A DNA stretch of 64,000 bases from Gnetum montanum (lineage: Eukaryota > Streptophyta > Gnetopsida > Gnetales > Gnetaceae): positions 708,065-772,064 of the forward strand of contig MNCI01001919.1 in NCBI GenBank assembly GCA_015680685.1, written 5' to 3'. This document shows, piece by piece, positions 34,588 through 46,136 of the stretch. Under the pieces are notes generated by a model, which did not search any database, had not been told where the DNA came from, and saw only the letters and a program-made list of their open reading frames with translations. The first letter of the stretch is position 1. The number at the start of each line of letters is the position of its first letter. A program made the translations under genes and the position numbers.

Positions 34588-35668
34588 TTAACGTCTAGAG
34601 GAGTGGCTCGAGAGATGTTGATAAAGAATGACAAAACACCATAGCAAGCCTAGCACCAACATCACTCATCAGTAGATGATTAGATATCATTATGTCATGC
34701 TTAAGAGTGTTGTGGGTAGTGGTATGCTAGGAGTAAAAGGCGTAGGTAATATGCTGGGGATAAAAGAAGAGATGAGGTGCAAACAAGGTGTCATGATGTA
34801 GGATGCAGAGTTAACATAGTTGCCGACAACCATGGCACTAGGATGGCTTACCCCTGAAAATGTTAACCTCTCGTCAGAGTTCTCATGGGAGAGTCAATGG
34901 ATTTAGGGCTAGATTAGTTGCAAAATTGCAGCACTGTTGATTTGCTTGGGGACATGCTTTTCCCCCTTTAATCTTTTTTTTCTTTAGTTTTTTGCCTTTT
35001 TTTTTTGCTGCGAGGTCAACATGCTTTAGGTTCTACACATTGCTAAATGCTAACTGTGGGGTACTTTCCATCAAGTGAACTGCATACCATAAGATGGATT
35101 TTACTTTGGTGTTTGTGAAACCACACTGTGTTTGTAGGATAGGTGTTTCCTTCCCAAGATAACTTGTGTTACGTTTGCCTTGGGTTCTACGGTTTGACTT
35201 GAAGAGGCTACCATGTATTTACAACACATGAGCATCAGAGGGATTTGCAATCTTGGCTATGTGGGAAAATGAAAGAGTATTGAGACATAGGGATAGATGT
35301 GGGTATGCTATAATGGGGTAATAGAGATGTGCACTCTTAAGAGGCTTAGCTAGTTCAATCATGCACATCAGAGTAATGTGGTGACTTGTTACTACGATGA
35401 GATGTGTCTTTGCACAATTGCCTAGGGCTTCATCTTGTAAACACAACTCTAAGAAGGTAAGAAAAACACACAACACACAATGCAAATAAAATGCTAGGGG
35501 CAAAGATGCTGCAAGTGCTCCAAAGGTTGCACTGGTTGTAGGTGTTTAAAAAGCCAGCAAAATGTTGGGGGGCAATGATGCTACAAGTGCTTCAAAGACT
35601 ACATCAGTTGTAGGTGCTCCATTCTAGGACTATAGTATCCCCACCTATGTGGTGTAAAAAAGAGTGTT

Positions 35669-35696
35669 GGGGGGGGGGGGGGGGGGGGGGGGGGGG
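35669..35696 (+). repeat. G homopolymer, 28 bases
   Basis: An uninterrupted run of G, with an N 18 bases downstream. It may form quadruplex structure. Its exact length is likely unreliable because sequencing and assembly slip on such runs. Confidence 0.9.
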
Positions 35697-35784
35697 TCAC
35701 CTATTTATAGATTNAGAGTTATACTTGCTCACTTGCTTGCAAAATTATGCATGGCTAACTATGAACCCAGTTAAGGGTCTTGGT

Positions 35785-36080
35785 AGATTGTAGCCCTACT
35801 AGTTTAAGGTCCTAGTAGATTGTGAATCTAGTTTAAGGTCCTGGTAAACCATGGTGCATTAGTTTATATTCCTAGTGGACTGCTGTGTGCTAGTTTAACA
35901 TCATGGTAGATGAGCTATGCTAGTTTAATGTTGTAGCAAAGGAGCTATGCTAGCTTAACGTTGTAGCAAATGAATGGTATGGGTGCTATTTTAACGTCAT
36001 AGTGGACGAATGCTATGCTAGTTTAACATCATAGTAGATGAATGTTATGTTAGTTTAACATTATAGCGGATGAACTGCTT
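35785..36080. repeat. Tandem array around 'gctagtttaacgtcatagtag'-like units
   Basis: About eight units of 35-45 bp, each with 'ctagttta' followed by 'gt(c/t)(a/g)tag(t/c)' and 'gatgaa'. The first units have 'aaggtcctggtag' in place of 'aacgtcatagtag', showing drift along the array. Confidence 0.75.
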
Positions 36081-37194
36081 ACCTTGCTTCATTGATGTGT
36101 GGTGTTGCATGCTAGATGTAATATGACTCTTGCAAAATGAACCAAAAAAATGTCAAGTAGCACATATTTTAATGAAGAAAATATGCACAAATGAATAAAA
36201 AGCAATGCGATGAAATTTTCCTAAGTATGCATGTGGGTTATTAAGAAAGGTAAACATGTCTGTGTAAGTTCTAGGCCTCGGTAGGCCATGTGCATGCTAG
36301 TTTTAGGTCTTAGAAGACCGTGGTTGTGTCAAACATGTCATTTCAGGGAAGGTTGGCTGTACTTGGGGAGTGGAATTGGCCCTAGCATTTCACTGGATAG
36401 TGAAAAATTGAAACTTTTAGCTAAGTTTGGGTGACTATGATCTCACCCAACTACACTCTCTATGCATTGAGAGTGTATTCTGGTAAGTTTTTGTAGAAAT
36501 GCCTATATTGCAAGTGTTTGGAAAAATGTCTATTTTTTTAGAACTATGCTTTCCATGTTTCAAATCATAGTCGGGGTGGTTACAAAGTTAGAAAAATTTT
36601 GTCCTCTTTGGATTACGCTCTTCATTGAGGTAGTCCAGAGTTAGAAAACTTTCGACAAAATCTTGTAAACTATGCATGATGTTAAACCTACAAAATGTAA
36701 TGCTAAGCCTATGAAAATGTGTTGTACCCCAGTGAGTACTAGGCACATGAAATGGATTGGTTAACGTCCACGTCCTATACTCGTGGGGCCTTAGAGTGTA
36801 TTGCCAAAATTAAGGATTTTTTTGTTAATGCATGTTGTATAGTGTTAATTTGCTTACTAATTACGTGTTTTTGCTATGGTTATGATGGTAGGTACCTGGC
36901 GATGTTGTAGGCCCCAATGACATAGTGGAGGAAGCAGAGCCATCACCCCCACCTAGCGCCATTGGTTGATCATGACCAGATGTACCCTTGCTGCTAGGCA
37001 TTTTTGCTATATTTTTGCCACATGATGCTACTCATGCCATGTATTTTTACTCATATGACATCTAATTAATGTATTTGCTATATTTAATGTGTAATGTATA
37101 AACTTTTCTTTTTTTATGGTTATTTGCTATGTGCTTGCTATGCTTAGAACACGATGAGCTAATGTGCTAAGTTAGGACTATGCAAGAATAGTAT

Positions 37195-37545
37195 GACTAG
37201 TTCATTACAAGCCCCATGCTAGTTTAAGGCCATTTTAGGCCATTGCAATGGGATTACGGGTGATAGTTTAAGGCCATTCCAAGCTGCATGTGTTGTTAGT
37301 TTTAAGGTCATTTCAGGCCATGATGATAGTTAAAGGCCATTTCAGGCTACTCGTCACTAGTTTAAGGCCATGGCAGGTCGCACGTTGCTAATTTAAGGCC
37401 ATGGTAGGTTGTGGCTACTAGTTTAAGGCCATTTTGGGCCATGTGTTACTAGTTTAAGGCCATGGAGAGCCATAGGAACAGAATTAAAAGTGACAGTTTT
37501 AGGCTGTTCTAGGTCACAGTAATAGTTTAAGGCCATTCCAGGCCC
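37195..37545. repeat. Tandem array of 'agtttaaggccat' units
   Basis: About ten units of roughly 30-35 bp, each with TAGTTTAAGGCCAT and a following 'ttcaggcca' or 'ggcaggtcg'. It is similar in style to the array at 35,785-36,080 and may share its origin. Confidence 0.8.
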
Positions 37546-37799
37546 AGTATGTTGTTATCTCTTTTTTTTTTTGTAATTTTGGCTTTTATAATTTTTACAT
37601 GTTTTAATTTTTTTTATGCATGAAAGTAAATACATTAAAGCAACAATGGTAGAAATGTAAACTAAGCTATCGAATGCATAGGTAATGCAAATGGTAAGCT
37701 AAGTAATTAAACTGAATGCAAATAATATGCTATAATGCTAATGTGATGTAAATGGGAAGTAAGATGCAGGGTGTGGGAAAGCGAGTAGTAGGCGGGTTC

Positions 37800-39079
37800 C
37801 TAGCGCACCTTCAGATTAAGGGTGGTACCTTAGTCGTGCAATTGCTTCCTAATATAGTGTGGATTAGGGGGCATGTAGGTTCTAGATTGCACTATTTGGT
37901 AGTCTCCTTGACCTTTGCTCACTACATTAAAGGGTAGTTCTACCCATAGGGCATCCTCTAGGGGGTTAGTGGCTCCTACTACTACTTCAAGTGCATCGAG
38001 CTCATGTGTTTTATTGCCTATTGAAGGTATGTCATCAAGGAATTCAACCTCTGAACCTTACTCCATGTCTATGTTGTTGATAGCTAGAGAGATAGCATTA
38101 TCACCGTGGATGATAACTTTACCACCTTCGTATGGAAGGTGGATTTCCTAATGAATCGGGAAGGAGATGGCCCATAGCTAGGCTAGCCAAAGCCTACTCA
38201 ATATTAGGTTAAATCTTGGAATCTCTTCTATGACGATGAATTTGATAGTGATGGGGAATTACTCCCCTACCACAAAGGCTATTGTGACGATACCCTTAAT
38301 GATGATGCATGACTTGCTAAAGGACTTCAACCATGTGATTTTCATTGTCTTGATTTGGTCTGCAAGGCCTAACTTATCAATGATAATGTATGGGATAACA
38401 TTTGTTAATACCCCATTGTCAACGTGCATCCTTTGAATCTTACATTGCCTAACACATATGGTGATAAACATGGAGGCTGTTATGACCTCATCCTTCTTAG
38501 GGTCAATCTTAATTACCTCATCACAAAATGCGAGAGGTATGGAGCTCAATTCCTATAGTGCATGAGGCAACATCACAACATGGATGGAATTCTCATCTAC
38601 TGGGATGTCTTCTATGATAGGAATGGAGGTCAACATTCACACTAGTGCTTCATAGTGGGTAGATGAGGTCATGATTAGGTCATAGAGTCTCAATGTTGTG
38701 TTCTTCTATTTTAGTGCTTGATCAACCTGGGCTAATGCATCTACAAATTCTATGCCATTGGTTGCATTTTTTCTAGCTTTGACCTCTTCCATATGTCCTA
38801 AAAGATGGATTTTGCAAGAAGGAAACTTGGGCTTTGTTGGCTTGGCTTGCAAGGGGCCCCAATGCTTGGTTGTGAGTTGCTAATGGTGGCCTCCTCAGTT
38901 GTTTTGGCCATGGGGATTGCAGATAGAGGGACTAGTTTCAATGAACAGAGTGCTCTTTGCTCTTGATGTTTCCTAATCATCCTATATACGAGATGCTCAT
39001 TAGGCCTCTTGGGTTGTCACCTAGAGGGTCTATTAATGTTGCCAATAGGATTGACCCTTGGATGGAAAGGGACTAATGC
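37800..39079 (-). pseudogene. G2 aspartic protease and flanking polyprotein, degenerate
   Basis: An open piece at 38,259-38,549 carries VDNGVLTNVIPYIIIDKLGL, matching the 'vDgGasvNvlp...lGl' box of plant gypsy proteases with the aspartate kept. The next segment gives RFNLILSRLWLA and then PYEGGKVIIHGDN, matching 'yNlilGRpwLh' and 'kFi..g..vtihGD'. The frame then decays and RT never follows. The region right of 38,560 is the degenerate gag-protease link up to the G3 insertion at 39,080. Confidence 0.7.
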
Positions 39080-39610
39080 ATTACTAATGAGTGGCGAGGT
39101 ACCCCGTCACTCAACCATACGAATATGAGTGTTTCATGCACGATCCGGTCGAACTCCGCAGACAGGCTAGTTGTGGTATCTAGACAGTCATCCTTAGGTC
39201 GCAGTTTGTTGTCTTTCCATCTAGACTAGTGTTAACTTTGTCACGTATGGTTTAGTCCAGGGTGAGGTGTATGATGTGGTTTCTAACCTAATGCTACTCC
39301 TGAAGACAATGGAAGATAATATTAACTAAGCTAAGAGAGAGGGTGAGAGAGAATCTAAGCTAGCCTAAGTGCGATGAGCATCTATTTCTTAATCATCGAT
39401 ATACATCTTGGACTTTGTGCATGACTACCATTGGGATTACCAAGTGCAGATCCTATGTACGCTACTGGGTTACTAAGTAGTCACACTTAAATGCTCATGA
39501 TTAAGTTGTACTCATTCAACGTTTAATAAGAGATAAGGGTGAAGAGATATTAATTAGGAAAGTAGAAAATAACAATTAAATAAATGATTAAGCTAAGTGG
39601 ATGCTGCAAT

Positions 39611-40947
39611 TGTACCGTCCGAAATCGTTGGTCTCCGGCTGGAAGGAAACAAAAACCAGGGGATCACCGGACACGTATAGAAGACCCTATCTTCACTTGA
39701 GGGCAAGCTGGAATTAACGAAGGTAAAGTACCTTGAGTGGTCTGCATGCGGATCAGGCAAAGATTTCCCCGAACGTACACTGAAGTGCTATACGCTGGGT
39801 TATACATAAACAGCGTAACCGATGTAAAACAAGGCGTAAACGACGTAACTGATGTAAACGGAGCGTAAACGTACTAGAGCGTAAATAGCAAATATGCAAC
39901 AATAAATGGAAAACTGTAATAGATTTTAGGAAGAAAATGCAGCAATATTATTGCAAAGTGAGAGTTACAATGCACTGGTCTAACGCAGTTGTGGCTTTCA
40001 CACAAGGCGGACGAATAACCCCAGTGGATGCAAGGATGACAGTGTGCTGGTTCAGCAGGCACAACGTAGAGGCTGTATGCTCAGCGTACAGGGTTGAGGT
40101 CCAGCGTACAAGGTTCTCTGTTCTCGTTCTTAGCATATTTTTTTTTCTCTTTGGTTTGCTCCAAATTACCCCCCCCTTGTTTTAATGAAAAATTGGGATT
40201 TTTATACAGGTTTAGATGTTAGACTCGGGTTGGGTGACACGTGGCACGTTGACCGGGTGCAAAAGAATGAAATATTACAAGTGTACAATGTGCTGCGTAT
40301 GCTAGGCGTATACACTATGGGTGTTGGGCGTATACGCTGGGCGTATACATTGTGTCTACTGGGCGTATACGCTGGGTGTGCAGGATGCACATGCTCAGCG
40401 TATAGACTCTAGGGTGCTTGATGTCAACATCTGATGATTGCTCTGTTCGCACGAGTTGATGCCTTGTACCAAATCTTGCTTTGAAATGCTATTTCTTTGC
40501 CGTCTTCAGGGGTTGCATGCTGGGCGTATACCTCGGTTGTACATGTTGAGCGTACATGTGAGACATATACACTGGTTGTGTACGCTGGGCGTATATGCTG
40601 TGGAGGTGAGCTTGGACGTATACGCTGGACGTATACGTTGAAAATGTGAACTTTGGCGTATACGCCCAACGTATATGCTGAGAATGTGAACTTGGCATAT
40701 ACACCGGGCGTATATGCTGGAAATGCATACTTAGTGAAAACTAAGTATGTTGAGCTCCGATGTTGCCATTTCTAATAGCAGATGTTGTCATGGTCATCAA
40801 CGGGTCCCAAGGAACTACTCCTCGTTGAGTTCGATTTTGCTTGGAGTTGTCTGTGGGGCCCTCAAGCTCTAGTCATGCTGGGGAACATCATGACTTAGCT
40901 CGATTCTAATTGGGAAAGTACTAAGCTCAGAATTTTGTGGTGTTTCA
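39611..40947 (-). repeat. E left LTR (complete, 1,337 bp)
   Basis: Coding-strand ends are TGAAACACCAC (at 40,947) and CGGTACA (at 39,611). It shares its U3 start with the G2 LTR but the rest is largely different, so E belongs to a sister subfamily. It is rich in GCGTATACGC-like words. Confidence 0.82.
40285..40720. repeat. Cluster of palindromic GCGTATACGC-type words
   Basis: Words of the form (g)gcgtatac(gc) recur about 15 times in 435 bp, many exactly self-complementary. The mirror copy lies at 42,055-42,320 in the inverted arm. Confidence 0.8.
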
Positions 40948-40961
40948 TTGACCCCTCTTTG
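40948..40961 (-). promoter_or_regulatory. Polypurine tract of E
   Basis: The minus strand reads CAAAGAGGGGTCAA directly before the LTR start TGAAACACC. It shows that the left LTR is a genuine 3' LTR flank. Confidence 0.75.
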
Positions 40962-42049
40962 TTGACGCTTGGAGGAATCGACCAGAGAAGCGTCGACAAA
41001 GAAGTGCAAAATACCACAAGCAACTCGATAGAGACTTTGTCTTTTGCCACCTGACTAAACATCATCGCACCATGTTCAGTAGCACATGGGATTGTGGGAA
41101 ATGGAATTCATATTTGATAGGGAAGGGAAACTGTGGGGATTCGGGAGGAATCAAGGTTGTGTATACGGGTCATGCTGATCCTTGTCAATAGCCATTCTTT
41201 AGCAGACTCGGAATAAGGACATGAGATGTGTGCCCCTTGGTGGAATAAGACTCTTGATCAATGTCTGAGAGGACTTGTTGGTAAAACCAAGGCCACGTGA
41301 TGATGTGTTGCATTTTTTGGAGGAACAGGGCCCTTGTTTAGTGTTTAAGGGAGTACCTGTTGGCGGAGAGCCAAAGCCATGCAATGGGATGTTTCTTGAT
41401 TTTTTTAGATAGGAGCATTTGCTTTCAAGGCCACTATCGTCCCGTCTTGTGTTTTATGCGGGAAGTATGGGAAGTGACAACGCTCTTTTTTTTTTTGCTC
41501 ATGCTCAGATAATGCCATGTTGTGGGTTGCAACCGCTTAGGAGTGGCGCGATATGCAACGGTATGTTCGATGTTTCGGGCTGTACCGGATGTGTTCAGGA
41601 TGTAATCAAGTATAAGGTGTTGAGGGATAGGTGGGATATGAAATGGGGGATGTACTAGTGAATGGCTTGATTAGTCTTGTCACGTGCACTGTGAACAACG
41701 ACTCACCTTGCTGCTTATGACGAAGTGCATTCTTGTGCGAACACCTCTGAGTGTCATCCTGCAAACACAACTCTAAGGAGACAAGAAAACCATGAGTGAG
41801 TAAGCGAGCTTAGACTTAAACTGTTGCTGATGAAACAAAGGCACTGGATGATATTTCAGGCATCGTATATGAATAGCAGCGATGGCGTTAGAATCGACCG
41901 ATTGCGAGGGATGCAGCGATTCTGATGAAGTTCAAATGCAGCCACTGATTGAGGAACCAGAGATGGAATTGCCAGTTTATAGTCTTAGCGAACTATCCTG
42001 GGTTAGTTTTATGTCATGACCCATTGGACATTGCCTGTTTAGCGTCGTG

Positions 42050-43002
42050 ACATGTACGCTCAGCATGTACGACTGAGGTATACACCCGGCATGCAACCCC
42101 CGAAGATGGCAAAGAAACAGCATGTCAGAGCAAGATTTGGTACAAGGAATCAACTCGTGCGAATAGAGCAATCATTAGATGTTGACATCAGACACCCTAG
42201 AGTCTATACGCTAAGCATGTGCATCCTGCATGCCCAGCGTATACGCCCAGTAGACACAGTGTATACACCCAGCGTATACGCCCAACACCCATAGTGTATA
42301 CGCCCAGCATACGTAGCACATTGTACACTTGTAACATTTCATTTTTTTGCACCCGATCAATGCGCCACGTGTCACCCAACCCGAGTCTAACATCTAAACC
42401 TATATAAAAATCCCAATTTTTCATTAAAACAAGGGGGGGGGGCGTAATTTGGAGCAAACCAAAGAGAAAAACAGAGATGCTAAGAACGAGAACAGAGAAC
42501 CTTATATGCTGGACCTCAACCCTGTACGCTGAGCATACAGCCTTTACGCTGTGCCTGCTGAATTAGCACACTGTCATCCCTGCATCCACTGGGGCTATTC
42601 GTTTGCCTTGTGTGAAAGCCACAACTACGTTAGACCAGTGCATTGTAACTCTCACTTTGCAATAATATTGCTGCATTTTCTTCCTAAAATCTGTTACAGT
42701 TTTCCATTTATTGTTGCATGTTTGCTATTTACGCTCTAGTACGTTTACGCTCCATTTACATCAGTTACGCCGTTTATGCCTCGTTTTACATCGGTTACGC
42801 TGTTTACGTATAACCCAGCGTATAGCGCTTCGGTGTACGTTTGGGGAAATCCTTGCTTGATCCGCGTGTGGACCACTCAAGGTACTCTGCCTTCGTTAAT
42901 TTCAGCTTATCCTCAAGCGAAGGTAGGGTCTTCTGTGCGTGTCCAGTGATCACCCGGTTTCTGTTTCCTTCCAGTCGGAGACTGACGATTTCGGACAGTA
43001 CA
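42050..43002 (+). repeat. E right arm: inverted, truncated LTR
   Basis: It is the reverse complement of about 39,611-40,559, roughly 95 percent identical by eye, differing mostly by C/T changes. The truncation falls inside the LTR near the ACATGTACGCT word, which may have served as the switch point. Confidence 0.85.
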
Positions 43003-43286
43003 GCAATGATGAAGTAATCTTGATCTTTATTGTTGGTCATGTGCATGTCCAGGTACGTCACACTTGAATAAGGATGCCGTACAATTACAATCACCACATT
43101 GCGAGCATGCATTGGGAGGAAAGTGTTGAGAGAAATCTAAACTTAAAAATTTACAATAAAATCTAAGAACTAATGCCTAGAAAAAGGAAAGTTACCTCTT
43201 ATTTATAGAAATTGAGGTAGGCCGCGATATCATGGCCGTTGCGATATCATGACTATGATATCACAGCCAGCAAAATCATGACTCAT

Positions 43287-43300
43287 CATACCCCCACGAC
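43287..43300 (-). promoter_or_regulatory. Polypurine tract of G3
   Basis: The minus strand reads GTCGTGGGGGTATG, running into the 3' LTR start TGATGAGT. The equivalent place in G1 (4,661-4,672) is decayed. Confidence 0.7.
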
Positions 43301-43439
43301 TGAATGAAAACTCATCCTTGAGTTAAAGTGAGAACAAGCTCCATTAATTACACAGTGGATAGGTATGGGATTATTGACTAACTAGAATGGATTCATGCCA
43401 TAGTGTGGAGTCAAAACAAAATTGAGACACAACACAAAA

Positions 43440-44242
43440 GAAAATCCTATGATTATAAAATTGGATGGAAATCATGTAGTTCCTGGTGGTGGTGGCTCCT
43501 CCATGGGTGTCTTTCCCTTTTCTTGCACTCCAGGTCTTGGGATTTGATGGTGTTGAAGTATGGCCTGGATTTTCTCCTCTTGTAAGGCCTTGAGTGCCTT
43601 GGTGTGAGTGTAAGTTTGTGCTTGTGCCATAGAGGCATCCCAGTCAGCCTTCTCTTTTTTTTTTTGCCACCCTTTTATTCTCTATTAATAGTTTATTAAG
43701 TTGCTCAGTTTTGAAAGTGTCCAGCTGGTTCTGAGCAACCTTTGGCCCTGTATTTGGAAGGTTTAATACTTACAAAATGGCTTGAATAGAGAAATCAACA
43801 ATCACACCACAATTGTTAACAGAGGTGCCTTCTTCTTTATTGTGCCAAAATTGGTACGTTTCCCCTAAGTACCAGGCACCGCTTTCAGAGAGGGTAGGCC
43901 ATAATGGGGACCCTTTGAGGTGATCCGTAATGACCTTCGAAGAAAATTCTACGAAAGGTCTAAAGTTTAATTCCATGATTACTATAGTGAATATGGACCT
44001 TTCATGGATGGTCTGAATACAATCCTGGGGCAATGTGAGATATCGTCCCTGTTCAGATGCTGTAGCAGCTCCTCCCTCCACCTGCCTTGATTGTACAATA
44101 GCAGGGTCCTCTTGGTGGATACTGAATGATTTTTCCTCCTACTCTACATGTTGTCTGGCAGGATCTTGTCTTCCTCCTCTCCTAGGTTGTTTGCTCCCAC
44201 CTTGAGTAGGACCTTCCTATTGTACGCATTTTGGGACCATTT
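43440..44242 (-). pseudogene. G3 copy of the extra 3' region, shortened
   Basis: It starts MVPKC at ATG 44,240-44,242, equivalent to MAPK in G1. The open part 43,770-44,081 contains SPLWPTLSESGAWYLGETY, aligned with the G1 block at 7,323-7,532. After the FSIQAIL stretch the sequence jumps to a Lys/Gln-rich tail, so most of the G1 middle and C-terminal parts are missing. The function is unknown. Confidence 0.6.
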
Positions 44243-46136
44243 GCAATCACATAGGGTCACTCATTATTAAGGTTGTTACCAAAGTTAGGTTATACCTTAC
44301 TGCTTGCCTTAATAGATTTACTTTATTTCCATGTGATGTTAATTATTGGAAGAACATGTCCTTGAAAGATTGTAATGTTGAGTCCTCTTTGCTTAGGTGG
44401 TTTCCAAATTTAATTTTCTAGTATAGCTAAGGGGATGAAATTGTTTTTGACACATTCTATTCTTAATTTTATAACTAATTATCCTTAAAGATGTCCTTCG
44501 GGCGATGATGAATTTCAAAACATTTATGTGCTATTCAGCATGTGCCCCTCCCCCACGACTAAGCTGAATACTCCGGGTTCAAGTAGGTTCAGATGGAATG
44601 AGAATCAGAGTACCAGCGAGCGAGATATAGGTATAAAAGTAAGTGTCTCACAATCGCAAGTCGTAGAGAAAAATTCGAAAAACTCCATCGCATGAATAGT
44701 GGAAAATGATGGTAAGTGTTGCAGGGGGGTCACGTATATATATTTTCATCGAAGTTAGGGCACTTAGAGAATGTACCAGATTTTTAATATATATATATTT
44801 TTGAAATTAAACAATGTAAACTAAGGACATCTAGACGATTGTTAAAGGGTTCTAGGGTAATTCAACTAGTTCTAAAGGCACGAAAAGTATGATGGAATGG
44901 AATTTATCAATAAGGACTTTAGATGGTAGAGAAAAAGGCTATGTGATGGTTCATAGGAACGTTGAATCAAAGGGATAGTAATAAGGGAAAGAAAATTGTT
45001 GGCAATATGCTAAGGGTAATAAATGGTGTGTGGAAGATGGGTCATGAGTGAAAATTACAAAAATTACACAAGTGGATCCTCCCCAAGCAAGTTCCAACCT
45101 TTAATGCCCTTGCGTAACCACACTTAAAAGTGTTCATGGGCACTCGAAGGGTTAAATGTAATTCGCATTGGTTCCACAAAACACACACATGTAAATATCA
45201 CCAGGATGAGGTATGAATTCTATGCTATACGAGACACGTGCAACAATTACATGGACAACGAGATGAGATAGGGTATAGAAGGGATTGTAGAGATTGAGAC
45301 ATGAGGTAACTGACCCAGGGCACAATGAATCCTACGTGTAAAGCATGATTAATGTGTCATTAACCCATCATTCCAAGATCATGTTCAAGTCCATTCCTCT
45401 GATCAGTGACACCACATTGTTTCATCCCATGATGAGTAACTATGAGAGTACTAAACGAACAAGGCATATGATCACTTGGCATTTTGTTTAAGGGAGGAGT
45501 GATTTTTATTTTATGGCACTTCCTTTGTGTTGTTTTTTTCTTCTCTTCTCTTTTTTTTAATTGCTAAATCCAGAGAAGCCGCCAACCTTTAGGCATGGGT
45601 GCATGTCTTTCCAATGGTACCCCCTAGAATAGCATTGGATTTTTGAGTGCCCTTTTGATTACTCTTACTACCATTTTTCATTAGATCTACAAGGATCTTA
45701 GTATAACCATGTTGCATGATAACTCCCACAGACATCACTGAAGAGAATCCTCAAGTCCCCTTGATGTCACACCCTAATCATTCCCTCTTGATCCATCCTT
45801 CTTCATTCTGGGTACAATGAACACAAAATTAATTTTAATTTTTAAAAATGTCAAGAATATCACTGTACCTCGACCAGGACCTCTTACTTGTAGAATGGAT
45901 GAGTGGGTGTAATGGGCTCACTGTCCAAATAATTGATCGTTTGAGACTCAATAACATAGAACACACCTCAACCAACGAGCCACATGAGTGTTTTATTCAT
46001 AGATGAGATTACTTACAGAAACGTAAAAAGATAAAAAGACAAAATGATAAAACAAGAAATTGAAAACTGAAAAACTGGAAAACAAAAATTTGTAAAATTA
46101 AAGATAATAAATTGTGGTTATTAATCCTGCTTGTTA
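44243..46136 (-). other. G3 spacer between gag and the extra region
   Basis: Non-coding. A block near 45,065-45,160 (plus-strand 'caagtggatcctcccc') aligns with G1 8,540-8,640. The pol genes that would lie at its right edge are deleted, with the junction near 46,050-46,140. Confidence 0.65.

Larger units (their letters stand above)
34588..37799 (-). other. G2 3' internal region, no RT or integrase, repeat-rich
   Basis: In a complete gypsy element this interval would hold RT, RNase H and integrase. I find none of their motifs in any frame. Part of it (about 34,590-35,470) is homologous to the interior of E (40,962-41,800), so it is a real 3' internal region of the family. It also contains two tandem arrays, a 28-base G run and an N at 35,714. 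Confidence 0.65.
39611..43002 (-). mobile_element. E: palindromic LTR element, both U5 ends outward, TSD GCAAT
   Basis: It is 3,392 bp, bounded by TGTACCGTCC at left and GGACAGTACA at right, with GCAAT on both sides (39,606-39,610 and 43,003-43,007). The left part is a full LTR in minus orientation (39,611-40,947). A polypurine tract (40,948-40,961) and about 1.1 kb of 3' internal sequence follow, the latter homologous to G2 at 34,590-35,470. From 42,050 to 43,002 runs an inverted copy of the first 949 bp of the element. Both outer ends are therefore the same U5 end of the LTR. It has no coding region. Normal proviruses carry direct LTRs, so this looks like an aberrant cDNA that integrase still inserted. 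Confidence 0.85.
39085..43288 (-). repeat. G3 3' LTR, split by element E
   Basis: The two halves are 39,085-39,610 and 43,008-43,288. Together they make about 807 bp and align with 48,263-48,942. Ends are TAATGAGTGG (from TGATGAGTGG) and GACTCATCA. Confidence 0.88.

Noticed and set aside
37195-37545. Regularly spaced repeats as a CRISPR array
   Set aside because: Units are diverged, directly adjoining and without uniform unique spacers, and the genome is a plant.
39874-40062. 62-codon frame repeated at 42,551-42,739 as if a conserved gene
   Set aside because: The two copies are the inverted arms of element E; the frame lies in LTR sequence and its similarity is explained by the repeat.
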